Positions 1-11,910 of a stretch of DNA of 64,000 nt are shown here, piece after piece. The notes under the pieces are model-generated. The model had not been told where the DNA came from and made no database searches. It saw only the letters and a list, made by a program, of their open reading frames with translations. A program made the translations under genes and the position numbers. Numbering within the stretch: the first letter of the stretch is position 1; each line of letters begins with the position of its first letter. The stretch comes from Spizellomyces sp. 'palustris' (taxonomy: Eukaryota; Chytridiomycota; Chytridiomycetes; Spizellomycetales; Spizellomycetaceae): positions 1 to 64,000 of the forward strand of contig QEAR01000090.1 in assembly GCA_006535965.1 (NCBI GenBank), in the 5' to 3' direction.

Positions 1-1238
1 TTTATGATTGAATCTCAACATAGCTTAGCATAGTTCTACAAATATGTATTATATGCCAATATATAAGCATATGCAAGCCACCTGTGGTTGCCATAGCAAC
101 AGTGGGTTTGAAATGAGTGAGTGATGCAGCCCAGTTCAATAGATTGATGACTTTTCTCACTCTCAAGCATCCTCAGTTTCATTAGAACTCAAACCAGCAG
201 TGTGATATACTGGGGTTAAACATATAAAGGGGTCATCCTCAACTTTTCCATTATTGTCATATTCCAGGGGTGCCTAAAGAGCATCAATGCCCTTCATAGT
301 ATTCCTGATGTTGATGACCACCATAGCACATGATGTGGAGCATGTGACATTGTGTGACCTTATGGACATGTGACAGCTCAACACTGAACCTGGTTCTATT
401 AACTAAAACCGGTTGAATTTCCCGTCAAACTGCGCTGTCCATTCAGGACACGCACTGATTTTGAAACCCCCCCCCCTTGATACGCTGGCACTGACTGTAC
501 ATACTCTTGGTCATGTGACAACTTTACTGCACCCATCCTGCAGTATGGAATCAGTAAATGCTGTTGGAAACTTATTGTGTGGGACAAATAATACAAATGG
601 CACTCACAACCTGTGAGGTAGATCACTAATACAAGGATAAAGTTTTAGAGCTTTGATCTTCTTCTTGCCCGGTGTGGTATGCAAAGTGCACCACTTGGAT
701 TTGCTGTGTTCTGGGATGCCCAATCATGACTTTCACATCTGAGATACTATCTGTAATTACAATTCATTCCTTCCTAGGTTATCGGATCTGCGGAGTCATA
801 TTTAATATAGCACCATGTCAGAGAGGTGCTTCCTTTTGGCACATAGCCCGAGTATTATAGACAAAAACAAGACATCATGAATACTAAATCAAACCGATGA
901 ACCCAAGGCTCGAGGATTTCAACTGCGGTCCTAAATTGGCAGGCCTGTAAGCGTTGATAACACTGGCTATATTTATTTCTTAAAAGCGTGAGGATCTGCA
1001 GCAAAATGAAGTTAGGTAGTAGTATAGGTTGTTCTAATTTGTGTAATACAAACGTAGCCCATATTTTACGAAATTGTAACATACAAATACGGACGTTTCG
1101 TTAATTTTGGTTGGGATCGTAAGATTCGCGATCGGGTGGGTTGCGAACAATAATGATCCTCGAACGCCCTTAGATTTGCATTTGTGGTTAACCAGTAGCA
1201 CATTTTCGCTTTTTGCGTTTCCCTGACCAGCGTAAACG
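1..1238. other. No recognisable gene at the left edge
   Basis: I see no coding signal that I can support here. Short reading frames occur on both strands but lack family resemblance and convincing splice sites. The stretch is AT-richer than the gene bodies to its right and carries a run of ten C at 467-476. The last couple of hundred bases before 1239 presumably hold the promoter and 5' leader of the CCDC81-like gene. It may also contain decayed repeat sequence, but nothing identifies a family. Confidence 0.5.
467..476. repeat. Poly-C homopolymer run
   Basis: Ten consecutive C bases, the only run of this kind noticed in the window, inside the gene-free left edge. Length may be unreliable in an assembly. 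Confidence 0.8.
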
Positions 1239-3761
1239 ATGGAGAAATTTGATCTGCAAGATGTCGTCCGAGTGTGTGAGGCCTTACCTAAAAGCAGGAG
1301 ATTCTCCACAGTCTCTCGTTCAGGTAGGTATAAGAACTATTGCGACCAGTACAGCGAAAGATATGGATGTGGTGAACTTCAATATTGCAGAGCTTATTGA
1401 TATCTGGGATGAATTAATTGCATATCTGGAGTCAATCTTGATAAGTCAACGTGTAAGTACTGTCCTGCCGGACATCACATATGTGTACGGATAATAGGCA
1501 CTGATTTCTGTGCAGTCTACCACGTTTCCAGGATTCGGCTTTTTCCATGTGAAGAGATTAAAGAAAAAGACTGGCGAAATGGAGAGAATTTCGTGTCCTC
1601 TCTTTTTCCCATCCCGAATGTGGGGAAAAGTTCCCGGTTATGATGTAAAGAGGCACCCGTCCGCTCTTGAAGGTCATGCGGTCTCTAAGTGTACAGTGAA
1701 AGAAGGACATACTAATACGATTGGTATCAAATAGGAATATCAGCGCCTGAGCTATTTAACTTTGCAGGTGCTGCCAGCCGTTGCAGACGTAGTCGAGAAA
1801 CAGTCGACCTCGCAATAAAGGACCTTGTTCATGCCCTGCTACGCATACTGCGAAGAGGATCTACCGTCATTCTTCGCTTTAATGGCATAGGCAAATTACA
1901 TTTTCGTCAGGGAACAATTCGCTTCATGTTAGTTGAACAATATTTTCAAGTAAACTGAAGACAAGGCGTCGGAAGCTGTATTGACTTCATCTTCACCGAA
2001 TCAGATTTTCCACGGACTTCCTTTCCAACCTTAACGGTACCACGACTTCTGATAAACTCCCGCTGCCGTTTGACGGAAAACGGTATTGTACACTCTTATG
2101 TCCTAATGTGTGAATGAGCGGCTCACCAAGTGATTCGCTACAGAGATGATCGGACACCAGAACCAGCGTCTTGTTCTGACCCTCGGGCGATCAATTCTAA
2201 GCAAAGGACGGACTTGGACCCCCAAGAAGATAAAACAGGCATTGCAGGCCTGCCGCTGAAATTTAAAAAGCTTTCAGAGAGCGTTCATTATGAAAACCCT
2301 ACTGGCTCCACACTAACACGTCCCGATTCCACTGCATCACAACGTACAAAAATCGATGACCAGGGCGACCGTGCTGTGACTGCTGGGATAGGGAACAAGT
2401 TTGTAGGAGGAAAGAATCAGCAGGTTATCACAGTCGAGGGCGACAATCGTCCCTTCAAATTTTTGATCCGTTCAGGTAACGCAACTGCGTGAAAGCTCCT
2501 TCCAATGATTGAGGACACAAGAAACTAACCCAGGTGGCGGCATGACTATTTTCATAGTAGGCACTCATACGCACGCCCATTCCGGAGATCGCCTTTGGAA
2601 CGACGAAAACTGTCCCATTTGTAGGCATCGCAGTATGCCGATTGTTGATCTCAGGGAGCAACGGGCAAGAAAAGAGAAAGAGCAAGATCGTCTTATGTTG
2701 CACCTATCCCTAGACTTGGACAAGGAATTTGTTCTTAAAGCGAGGGTAATACATCATGTTTTTGTGGTTGATACAAGCTGTGGTAAAATATCCCTGTTCA
2801 GGCCAACAAACAAGCAAAGCTGGAGACCACTATGTCCACTGCGGAATATAACCGAACAAAAGCGGCTGAAAAGGTAAAGAAATATGCGCTACCTAAAATC
2901 AATCATGCATAACACTTTTGATCTCCAGGAGGTGATTCGTAAATCAGAGCAGCAAAAAGTACCGGTAGGAAACCTTTTTGAAGATCGAGAGCTAGGACCC
3001 GATGTGCTCGTGCACGGAAGGCTTATTGCAGCTGGTTTACAAGAACAAGTAGGGTTTAACATCCGCATGCTGTGATCCAATACTCACAAATCGTTTCCAG
3101 ATCGCTGCAAACCAACTCAAAAAGGAGCATGAAAGAGTACAGAGGGACTACGAGAATAAAGTCCTTAATCAACGGTTATCGAAAGAGTTGAGTACATGCC
3201 TTTCAGTTAAAGGCGCGATTACCAAGTTTGCAGGGTCCTGCGCTACTCTCCCTTTGTAGTTGCTTACCGTGTGGTGTTCAGATTGTCCACGGCTGAGATT
3301 GAGTCCCACATTGAGAAACTGAAGCGACGCCAGCAACAACAAGATATTCTTGCAGAACAAATCAGAAGTCGTCAGCAGCTCCAACAGCATTCTCCTGAGC
3401 CCGCGCTACCAAATCCGTTTGCTCGAAGTGAGAATTTAATGTACCTGTATCAGAAGGAGAAGGCGAAGCAGCTGTATCAGGAGCAATTGGCAATTATTAA
3501 ACAGAGGAGGGAATACGAGGCGCGAGTTGCGGACATGGAGCGCCAGCACTCGCTAGACAGGTTGACGATGTCACGTCATGAGTATGTCCAAACGAGCAAT
3601 TTCATTAAGCGGACACATTGGCATGAACAGCTAACATTCACTATAGGTTGGAAAAAGATCTTCGTAATATGAAAAGGGCAAATTACGAGCAGCGAAAGTC
3701 ACTGGAAGCGTATTGGACAGAACAGCTTAGATTCAAGAACAGATTACAATCCAAAGTGTAG
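1239..3761 (+). CDS. CCDC81: CCDC81-like flagellar/centrosomal protein with two HU-type domains
   Basis: Multi-exon gene. Exon 1 (1239-1323) starts MEKFDLQDVVRV; exon 2 carries ELIDIWDELIAYLESILI; exon 3 continues with FPGFGFFHVKRLKKK, matching the 'pG.GtF' strand of the first CCDC81-type HU domain. Exon 4 (from about 1767) encodes a second copy with AIKDLVHALLRILRRG and LRFNGIGKLHF. Downstream are a disordered Ser/Thr/Pro linker, a Cys-containing segment (ENCPICRHRSMPIVDLRE) and a long C-terminal coiled coil rich in Q, E and R (about 3290-3760) ending RFKNRLQSKV. HU domain pair followed by a coiled coil is the order in animal CCDC81, a centrosome/cilium-associated protein; a role at the basal body or axoneme is inferred. 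Its stop lies 115 bp from the convergent TAF3 stop. Exons between 1940 and 2140 are uncertain. Confidence 0.75.
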
Positions 3762-3875
3762 AGGTAGACCTAGGAGTATTGTTAGTAGACTGATGATTGG
3801 ACTGGGATTCGCCGAGCAACCTGTGAATAAGCTAGCGTCCTCTTTGCGACAAGTCGTTTATCGCGTGTCATGTTT

Positions 3876-5704
3876 CTATGTTGGCGACATGTTATCATTG
3901 CTCTTGCTACTACATCGAGGACAGAACCAGTCACCTACGCCCTGGGCCTTCTCGCTGGGCAACCCAACGCAGTGACCATGATACCACACCCCACAGCGAT
4001 CACAAGCAATCATGAAACCGCCATCATCAACATGCGGATTCCTGCAAATGCAATTAATGATGTCCTCATGATTGTACACTGTAGCTGATGTGCAGCTTGT
4101 TTGCTCTATAACGTGAACGGGGGATCTCTCGAGAGTCGTGCCCGTACTCATCGGCACCGTGGGAACAAACGGTTGCATTGCAGATAAGCTGAGCTTTAAT
4201 CTGATCTTCGGTTGGGAAGCAGGTTCACCAGCTCCCACTGAAGTCGACAACCGGCGAGGTAAGACAGGGCTAGAACGCATATGCACAACTTGGTCCAACT
4301 CCGGATTCACCGCGCCTTTACGACGCTTAGTATGTAGCAGCTGCCCGTCGACATCAAAATGGTTCACGTCACTTTGCGTAGCTACACCATTTATGCCAAC
4401 GGATCGCTGGGGAGGCTGTCCTTCCAGCAATCCAGGTAAATTTGGCAACGCGAGAGCAAGCAGATCATCTAAAATCCCTCTCTCTCTATTGCTCCCAAAA
4501 ACGGTATCGTCGGGTACTGCAAGAGTCCTCCTTCGACGCTGTTGCATTAGAGGAAGGACGCGCTTTAATGGCACACAAGCCCGCATTTCATCATTGCAAG
4601 AATTTTTATTTGATCGCACCGCCGCAAGTGCACCTTTGTAGAGTTGGCGAGAGTTTTCTTCTGGAACTGAGGGGAACAGCTCATTTGCTTCAGACGGGGA
4701 GAACGGTGGGGCTAGGAGGACGTCCAAACTCGATCGAGCCAATTTTGATTTTTCAAAAGGTATAATGCACTCATAGTTGGCACGTTTTCGTTTCCTGGTT
4801 TCTGAGGGTAGTAAAAAGTGAAGTGCGGGATCGATACCGCTCAGATTTTCATCATCAGGTGGGCCCAACGCAGGTGAACTCGTATTTACTCCAGGGCTCG
4901 CCGGAACTTGCTCCAGCAAAGGGGACACTTGATCGCCAGTTGCAATCGTTGGCGGCAATGCGCACTCGTTTACATTTTCTGACGTCTCTCTCGTTGATAA
5001 GTGCTCATGGTGATCAGGCAGGCTGGCAAACCTCTCCGTGAATGTCTCCCCCGACATGCGTCCAAGTTCATCGATATCTGCAGAGGCACAAATTTAATAC
5101 TTGTGACTATAGTATCAACCGTCACCACAGGGGATTGCTTTTGGTGCACTGTACGGTCGGGGTGCTCCGTCAGCGGTTGGCCGAGAACAGCCTACTCACT
5201 TATAGGAAAGGCGCCGGGTTCCATAACCGGAAAGCCGGTGACTTCCTCGGTTTCCGATGGAGTGAGTGCATTACCGTCATGTTCGCTACCCAAAGGCAGA
5301 CTGCCTCCATATTTGGTGAATCTTAGACCTCCAGTGCCCCTTAGCGTTGTGTTCGTCCCTGAACCCACCGTGTCCTGCAAATCGGTCGAGGGCGATAAAA
5401 CTGCTCGCTTGGCCCATGCTCTACAAAAGTCCCGCAACCCCTCGGGGTCAACACCTAATTCCTGTAAGCTTCTTGAAGCGTCTTCCAAGTTCGTAACCGT
5501 TCGACCTTGTAGCTGAGAATACTCGGAGGCCCTGGTCGCGAGCAAATCCAAAAATCGCACAAGCAGGTCTGAAAGCACTGCACAAGCTGAGTCTTGAACC
5601 CGCTCAAAACCCGCCTGGTGAAGAACTTGAGCGACCGCAATGCGGACCAGGTTTGCAGCAAAAGAGTCGCTCATGCGTAGCACTGTGTAAACAGCAGAGC
5701 TCAC
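3876..5704 (-). CDS. TAF3: TFIID subunit TAF3: histone fold plus C-terminal PHD finger
   Basis: Two exons. Exon 1 (to about 5198) encodes a Bromo_TP histone fold with FAANLVRIAVAQVLHQAGF and ACAVLSDLLVRFLDLLA, the half that pairs with TAF10. A first intron ends near 5080 and the second exon runs to the stop. A disordered middle follows, and the last 60 residues form a PHD finger (ICRNPH, GGFMIACDRCGVWYHGHC, DWFCPRC) with the full zinc-ligand set and the Trp of the methyl-lysine cage (VWYH). In animals this finger reads H3K4me3 and anchors TFIID; the shorter TAF3 of budding yeast lacks it. Start codon is at 5704, with a second Met at 5674 (MSDSF) equally likely. It is divergent from the isomerase gene, with 227 bp between starts. 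Confidence 0.9.
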
Positions 5705-5931
5705 CCTTGGACACCACCGATATTAGTTAAAAATGTGTGTACGTTCGACAACCGTGCAAGTGCATTGGGCAGAGTCAGAATCATCACGTGGATCGCCAGT
5801 TTGTATCACGTGCAAGATCATTCAAGATCTATGACTGCGCCGTTACAAGTTCTCTCCAAATGCGCTTGCCCTGGACTTTCCTTCCTTCTGGTTCTCGCTG
5901 GTTGACCACAAATTCTCTGTGGGCTCGCGGA

Positions 5932-6960
5932 ATGGCTCAAGTTACGACAGGCACTGCTGCAGCCGTTGCGCTGGCAGAGGCTCTGGTGACGGAAGGTATA
6001 TCGACGCTTTATATTTATTGCAACCGGCCGTAGGGACGTGTGTTGCTTTTTCCTCGTTCTGAACCAACTGCTTTATTGTTCTGGTGTTACCCCTAGCTAA
6101 GCGCAAGGCTTCTTACACGGCTGTTGACGAGCACATAACCACAGAAACACGAGTTGTGGGGATAGGTACACGACAAGCAGAGGGACACAAAAGACGTATT
6201 GATTCGTGTTGACAAAAGCTTGGATAGGTTCAGGGAGTACGGTTGTGTTTTGCGTCGAACGATTAGCACAACGCGTAAAATCTGAGAACCTGGGGATTAA
6301 AGCTTGCATTCCAACATCATTCCAAGCAAAGCAATTAATCATTGAGGCTGGGTTGCCACTAGCTGAGTTGAACCAGTTCCCCGACATTGATGTGGCCTTT
6401 GATGGTGCGGATGAGGTCGATGCACAGTTAAATTGCATCAAAGGCGGTGGTGCTTGTCAATTGCAGGAAAAGCTGGTTGCGAGCTGCGCAAAGAAGTTTG
6501 TCATTGTCGCAGACTACAGAAAGAACTCGATCACTTTGGGAGAGCAGGTATATATATATGAGGCTTTCATATATTACCTTTGCATCTTCTGACAGTATCG
6601 CCTCCTTTTCATACAGTGGAAGCTGGGTGTACCGCTAGAGGTGATTCCCATGGTGTACGCGCCATTACTCTCGGTAGGGATTACTATCGCGTCAGGGTAA
6701 GGTTACCTGCAACTGACGATTGTCCCCTTGGCATTCAGAAACTTCGGGCGCTCGGCGCAAATCCTGTTCTTAGGATGGCTATGCGCAAAGCGGGGCCTGT
6801 TGTAACGGATAACGGAAATTTCGTCATAGATGCAGACTTCGGTGGCATTCAAGATCCTGTCGCGTTGGAACGTACGTTGATTGCGATTCCCGGTATAGTG
6901 GAAACGGGACTCTTCTGTAATATGGCGGAATGGGCGTACTTTGGAATGCAGGATGGGTGA
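5932..6960 (+). CDS. RKI1: Ribose-5-phosphate isomerase A (pentose phosphate pathway)
   Basis: Interconverts ribose-5-phosphate and ribulose-5-phosphate in the cytosol. Five exons: [35 protein letters not shown]...[23 protein letters not shown] through [32 protein letters not shown] to the stop. Joined, they give the family's GIGSGST substrate loop, [11 protein letters not shown] with the catalytic acid region, and [14 protein letters not shown] with the conserved Lys. C terminus [15 protein letters not shown] is also typical. I took the Met at 5932; an in-frame Met at 5860 would add 24 residues rich in Trp, Arg and Ser that could be a targeting peptide. Length is close to the usual 230-270 residues. 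Confidence 0.93.
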
Positions 6961-7305
6961 GTAGCCGTTTTTCCCCTGCAGGTCTTTGCGAAGTGTATTA
7001 GCTTATCGTACTTGGGGGCCCTCACTACAGTTCTGTTCAACTGCGCACTGCCTAGATCTGAGACGAAAGGCCCTATTTCTCACTAAGACCCACATCATCC
7101 CTGCAAATTTCACATGGATACAGAATATATTGCAAGCCACATATACATGTATACTCAACCAAATCTCAATTCAACTCAATCAATGCCACAAATGCCTTTT
7201 TACGTTATTGTTGTTTACACTCTTGCGGCTTCTCCGTGGAAGTAGTGCCAACCGCCTGACGGGGATCTGTCAGTGCAAAGCTCCGCAACACGGGAACAGC
7301 TTCCA
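6961..7305. other. Convergent 3' gap between isomerase and NAP1
   Basis: About 345 bp between two stop codons. AT-rich tracts near 7110-7210 are consistent with 3' UTRs and polyadenylation signals of both genes. No gene seen. Confidence 0.6.
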
Positions 7306-9159
7306 TCATACCTGAGTACCATCATCGTCGTCATCCTCCACATCATCTATATGGAATATAAGACATTTAGCAATGTTCGGAACGAGATTGCAATCACCAG
7401 ATCTCACTCACCATCACCATCATCATCATCATCATCATCCTCTCCCGGATACCATTCTTCGATATCATCTGGAAATGATTTGAGTTCGTTCGCTGTTGGG
7501 GTCGGTCAAATCAAGAGCTCAGTTCACCTTCATCAAACTCTCCTTCTTCGTACTCCAGAGCCTTCCCAGTAAACCAATCGATCGCCCGGGGGATCAATTT
7601 TTCCTTGATAATTTCACCGACTTCATAATCGGCTTCGAGTTTAGCATCCAGTTCATGAAGCTTATCAAACATGTCAGGGGACTTTCGCCTACTGGATAGC
7701 AAAAAGGAAATCTCTCACCTCTTCATCGTCGGCCTCTTCGTCATCCACAGGTCCCTTTGGGGGGTTAAAAAATTGGAAGAAGGTTTCCGCTGGTACAGTC
7801 TTCTTGACGGTACGAGTCTTGTTTGTCCCTATTAACCGCCATCAATACAGAACCGCTTGGCTTAATATGCCAACGTTCTGAGATCACCTTTATGCCGCTG
7901 TTTCTTGATCTCGACCGTGACGCTTAAATCTTTACCGTCCTTCCAGTGAATTTCACAACTGGTCGTACATAATGACACTTTAGCGTACTATTCGATTCAA
8001 CTGAGGTCAATCATTAGCATACCCCTCTGCATGATCATACATAACATCTCCTGCGATAACAATCAATTAACGAGTTGCCCAATCTGTGTCTTACACATAA
8101 AATAATACCATAGGCAGCATCAGGAGAGTTCTCAAGAAAATAGGTCTTCGTCAGGATGGAATCAGTGAAAAATTCATTTTCGTCAAAGATAAATTCCAGT
8201 TTGAAGCCCTATTGACATCATCATGCATTAATTGCCAGTTCCTTCGTTCACCTTCCAGATATGAACATGAAAGCTTCATACCGGGTTGTTGTCTAGGTAA
8301 CCGACTTTTATGTCTTTCAAGGTCTTTAGAGCATCCTCATCTTTATCAGTGATCAGATCGGCAATCGTCGGCTGATTCTTGAAGGCAGTCAACCAGAATT
8401 CTGGAATACCAGGGACTGTTTCGGACGGCTGGCCCTCGGGCTTCTCATCTCCTTCCTTCAGTTGTAAGCATAAGATAGTGTTGACAAAATATGCAAAACA
8501 CTGAGGATCTATACCGGCGCCTTTTCGGGTACTTCCACCTGTCGTTCACATTCCTCATCAGAGGGCTCCACTTGTCCTGTAATAATATTGCATCTCTACC
8601 AGAATTCCAGGGCTCAGCTATATTTTGTGGAAAAATGGAAGAGTAATCGGAAATTATTCACCTTCTCATAAAGAGGTTGATACTTGATCAGATATTTCTT
8701 TTCGAGAGCTAGAACTTCCTCTCGAAAGGCCGCCTCGATCGCCGTGTGCTTATCCTGAAGATCACGTTTGCTTAGTGACGAATAGCTAGCTAGACTTCAA
8801 AGCTACATTAAATTGTTTGACACACCTGCAGATTCTGAAGAGCGTTCAAGCGCCGCTTGACCTCAGCGGGAAGCGAATCTATATAACCAGACGGCCGACC
8901 AACGAGTGAGTCCAGTCGATTCTACGCAGGTAGGCAACGTGAGTCATCACACCGCCATGATCGGAGAGAAAATGTGCGGAATGTGCAAGTACCTGAAGTG
9001 CCCCGAGCAACGCTGGGTTCTGGAAAACGTTACCCGCTGGCACACCTGTATGAGATATCAGATTAGTACCGATCCGGCTGGATAGCATTCAAGTTTTGCT
9101 TTTTCTTTAATAGTATGACAGGCTGTAAAGGTTCGAGTCTTACTTGTTTCCTCACTCAT
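7306..9159 (-). CDS. NAP1: Nucleosome assembly protein 1 (histone H2A-H2B chaperone)
   Basis: About eleven short exons. Exon 1 is only 16 nt (MSEET), followed by [14 protein letters not shown], then [18 protein letters not shown], the long dimerisation helix with [20 protein letters not shown], the earmuff/NAP fold ([50 protein letters not shown]), the signature [28 protein letters not shown] and [20 protein letters not shown]. The tail is acidic (runs of Asp from a GAT/GAC repeat at about 7400-7440), as in all NAP1 proteins. NAP1 shuttles H2A-H2B between cytoplasm and nucleus. One exon junction near 8580-8650 did not resolve in phase by eye; a small exon may be missed there. Confidence 0.92.
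7405..7440. repeat. Trinucleotide (ATC/GAT) repeat coding for poly-Asp
   Basis: A near-perfect CAT/ATC triplet repeat on the plus strand that reads as consecutive Asp codons of the NAP1 acidic tail on the minus strand. Confidence 0.8.
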
Positions 9160-10032
9160 TTTTTGCTGTGGTGTGCAATGGAATGTGATCTCAACAAAGG
9201 GAATTTTTACTAGATGGAAGAGGCAACCTTGAGCTTGTTGCCATACCAACAACACGTGCCGGTCATGTGGGTGTGTCTCCTCGCGCCCTGCCCTCGCTCC
9301 AGGGTTGGCGGTGGAGGACGGGAAGGCTGGGCAGTCATGCAGTAAAGTCCTACCCTAATTGCATCAACTCAGGCCAGATTGGCGATATTACAGACATCCA
9401 TATGGCAATCAATAAATGCGTTTTCTTCCGGTGCCGTGCATGCGGGCTGTAATAACACTTGCCAAACTGATGGAAGTTTACCCTGCTACGGTTTGAAACA
9501 GAACAGGGCGTTGGGACAGGAGGACTTCAGTCCCGGTAGGTTATAGTTATAAAAAATGTGGTACCAATTAAATATAATAGACTTCAAAAGCTGAGACGCA
9601 TGGTAAAAGTACGATCTAATTAACAGTATGGGGATCATCCTTTATAAGCTCCTTGTAATCATTGCCCTAATTGCAGGTAGGTTGTGGGTTATGATTATCA
9701 TTTTGAACATATCAGTGGCCTGCTGAGCCGTCTCTCAAGCATTGGAATATCTCGTCCAAGACGGCAGCTGATACTCGGTAGCCTGCAGCAGGTATGCTTT
9801 GTCCAAGCCGTCTTTACGACGAGTCCATTGCATAGGATGATGAAATCCGACAAATCTAGCATCGGGCGTGGTGTGTTGGGTGTTGGATGTGGGAAATAGT
9901 GAATCTTATTGTAGTGACGTTTTGATCAACCATATGGAATGTTGAAATAGTCACCTGATCCAAAGGAATTGGGGCATATCGCGCACACCGTCTGGATGCA
10001 TATTCCTGGCCGTGGTCAATTTCACTGGGCAA
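9160..10032. other. Intergenic region between divergent NAP1 and CSN3 starts
   Basis: About 870 bp holding both promoters. A hydrophobic mini-frame beginning at 9628 (MGIILYKLLVIIALIAG) may be a small membrane protein: it reads 32 codons straight through, or splices near 9675 and 9757 to a 27-residue form ending ALEYLVQDGS. I recognise no family and cannot tell it from chance. Confidence 0.35.
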
Positions 10033-11363
10033 TGGACGACCTATTGAGACAAATCAAAGCTATCGAAAGGGCTGGAGTAGAGAAACCCTGGGAAGATTCG
10101 CTACCTGTTCTTAAGGCGGCAGGCTCTGCGGTACTGTGCTCATGCACCGCTGATGGCCAGGATCCTCTCGACCTCCTAAACCCGAAAGACCACACCCTTC
10201 CTTACCTCTTCATCCTAGTCGCGCGCATGAAGGCGACCAATGCCGATGGAGGGGTTCTACTGCAAGCAGGAATGCGCTTTGCTGAACAGTTTGAACGCGA
10301 TCAGGTTCTTTTGGCACCAGAACAAATGACTGCCTATGGGGAAGCCACCGTCCGCCTAGCCGAAAAGATTGATCGACCCATAAGTTCAGTGCGTCCATTA
10401 CAAATTGCTTGTATCAGATGGTCGGGTTCGAAGGGAAATCACCTTACTTCGCTACACCGTATGGTTTCAAAGTGCTGCCTACTTGCAAAAACGTATCGGG
10501 CTGCACTTCCTGTATTGGACCGGGATGTATCTGAAATAGATCCTCAATCCTACGACCTGAAATACCAGGACTTCTTATTGCATTACTACTACGGAGGCAT
10601 GATTTATGTTGGACTGAAACGTTTCGAGCGGGCACTTCAGTGCTTCCATTTGTGTCTCACGGCGCCTGGATTCGTCGCGTCCGCAATACAGGTCGAAGCC
10701 CATCGCAAGTACGTCTTGGTATCTCTCATCTTGCACGGAAGAAGCGAGCCTTTGCCAAAGTATACAAATTCGGCCGTTTTCCGAGCATGCAAGCAGTATG
10801 GCGCCGCGTACCTCGATTTTGCGCAAGCGTACGAATCGCTCAACTTTACCCGGATAGATACTGAATTCAGGAAGAGCGAGCAGCAATTTGAAATCCACGG
10901 CAATCGGGGCCTTGTCATGCAGTCCATGACAGCGCTGGTTCGTCGCAACATCCAGCAATTGACGCAGACATATTTGACATTATCGATATCAGACATCGCA
11001 AAGTCGGTAAAACTTTCCGGTGCAGCAGAAGCCGAGCGTATCGTTCTGCAGATGATCGAGGATGGGGAGGTATTTGCAACAATCAACCAATGTAGTGGGG
11101 GGATGGTGTCGTTTCGAGATACACCTGAGACCTATAAAGCTATCGAAACCATGCGAAGGCTCAAGGGAGAAGTAACGCAGGCTATTGATCTTGGGGAGCG
11201 AGTAATTAGAATGGATCGAGCCCTTGGTCTGTCCAAAGACTTCCTCTCAAAGATCCTTCATAGCGAACGAGGCCAAGGTGCGAATATCGGGACCGCAGAT
11301 GATGACATGTTTGGGGATGATTCCATAGGAGAGTATTGGGGCGGAAATCGAGGGGGGGCTTAA
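10033..11363 (+). CDS. CSN3: COP9 signalosome subunit 3 (PCI domain)
   Basis: A single uninterrupted exon of 443 codons, which is unusual here. The signalosome removes NEDD8 from cullins; subunit 3 is a scaffold. Landmarks shared with animal COPS3: LLNPKDHTLPYLFIL near the N terminus, LHYYYGGMIYVGLKRFERAL, AHRKYVLVSLILHG, LPKYTNSAVFRACK, then the PCI winged helix with RRNIQQLTQTYLTLSISDIA, VKLSGAAEAERIVLQMIEDG and GGMVSFRDTPETY, and a final helix. The tail is acidic (TADDDMFGDDS). The frame is open back to 9969, but MDDLLRQIKAIERAG at 10033 is the sensible start. Presence of a CSN3 argues for a full-size signalosome, unlike the reduced one of budding yeast. Confidence 0.93.
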
Positions 11364-11712
11364 AGTCTCCTCATGTATATATGAATACATACATTTCTTT
11401 TAAAACAGAGTATGAATAGCGGTAATGCTCTGTTATGATTACAATGGTTGAAAGGACGTAAAACAGTCTGGTCCTATGAAGAATAGCCTATCTCAAGCTT
11501 CTAGCCTGAAATACGGGGTCCATCCTGCATGGTTCACTACCGTAGACAGCTTGTGCGAACCTTCAGTTGTACGCGCCAGACTTCCGAAGGTGAGCGCAAT
11601 TGCGATATTGCCATCCAGGAGGAATCGTTTAAAATCCTATTTGGCGGGCAGGCGCTTCGCTCCAATACACGTCCACACGTTACTAGCGGAATCATTTGGC
11701 ATGCACATGACC
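11364..11712. other. Convergent 3' gap after CSN3
   Basis: About 350 bp between the CSN3 stop and the stop of the small minus-strand gene. AT-rich start (11370-11410) fits a 3' UTR. Reading frames on the plus strand here have no recognisable content. Confidence 0.5.
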
Positions 11713-11910
11713 TCATGCATCTCTCCTGGCGTCCGAGTTTGTCGCCCCCCAGTACTGCTTCAAGTAAGGCTCGAACACGTAGGCTCCAGTAAAGGCTGAC
11801 ACGACCCCAACAAGAATGTAAACTTTAAGGGTTACCGGCCCCGTCCGCTGCGGAATTATGGAGTTGAGGAGAGGCTCCCGTGGACGCACTAGACGCATTT
11901 TGCAATTCAA
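11713..11910 (-). CDS. Small single-pass membrane protein of unknown function
   Basis: A 65-codon frame without introns. After a basic N terminus (MNCKMRLVRPREPLLNSI) comes one hydrophobic helix, LKVYILVGVVSAFTGAYVF, then EPYLKQYWGATNSD. Basic N terminus plus a single helix is the pattern of many small inner-mitochondrial-membrane and respiratory assembly proteins, but I recognise no particular family and make no functional claim beyond membrane insertion. It sits between convergent CSN3 and the 3' end of Bre1 (stop 233 bp downstream on the same strand). Confidence 0.5.
   Translation of the reverse strand: MNCKMRLVRPREPLLNSIIPQRTGPVTLKVYILVGVVSAFTGAYVFEPYLKQYWGATNSDARRDA

Noticed and set aside
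1034-1309. 91-codon minus-strand frame
   Set aside because: Overlaps CCDC81 exon 1 antisense and shows no family or splice signal.
4138-5516. Plus-strand frames of 167 and 171 codons
   Set aside because: Antisense to TAF3, which is well supported by its histone fold and PHD finger.
9125-9145. tRNA B-box-like string GGTTCGAGTC
   Set aside because: No matching A box or cloverleaf stems upstream; it falls at the NAP1 exon 1/intron border.
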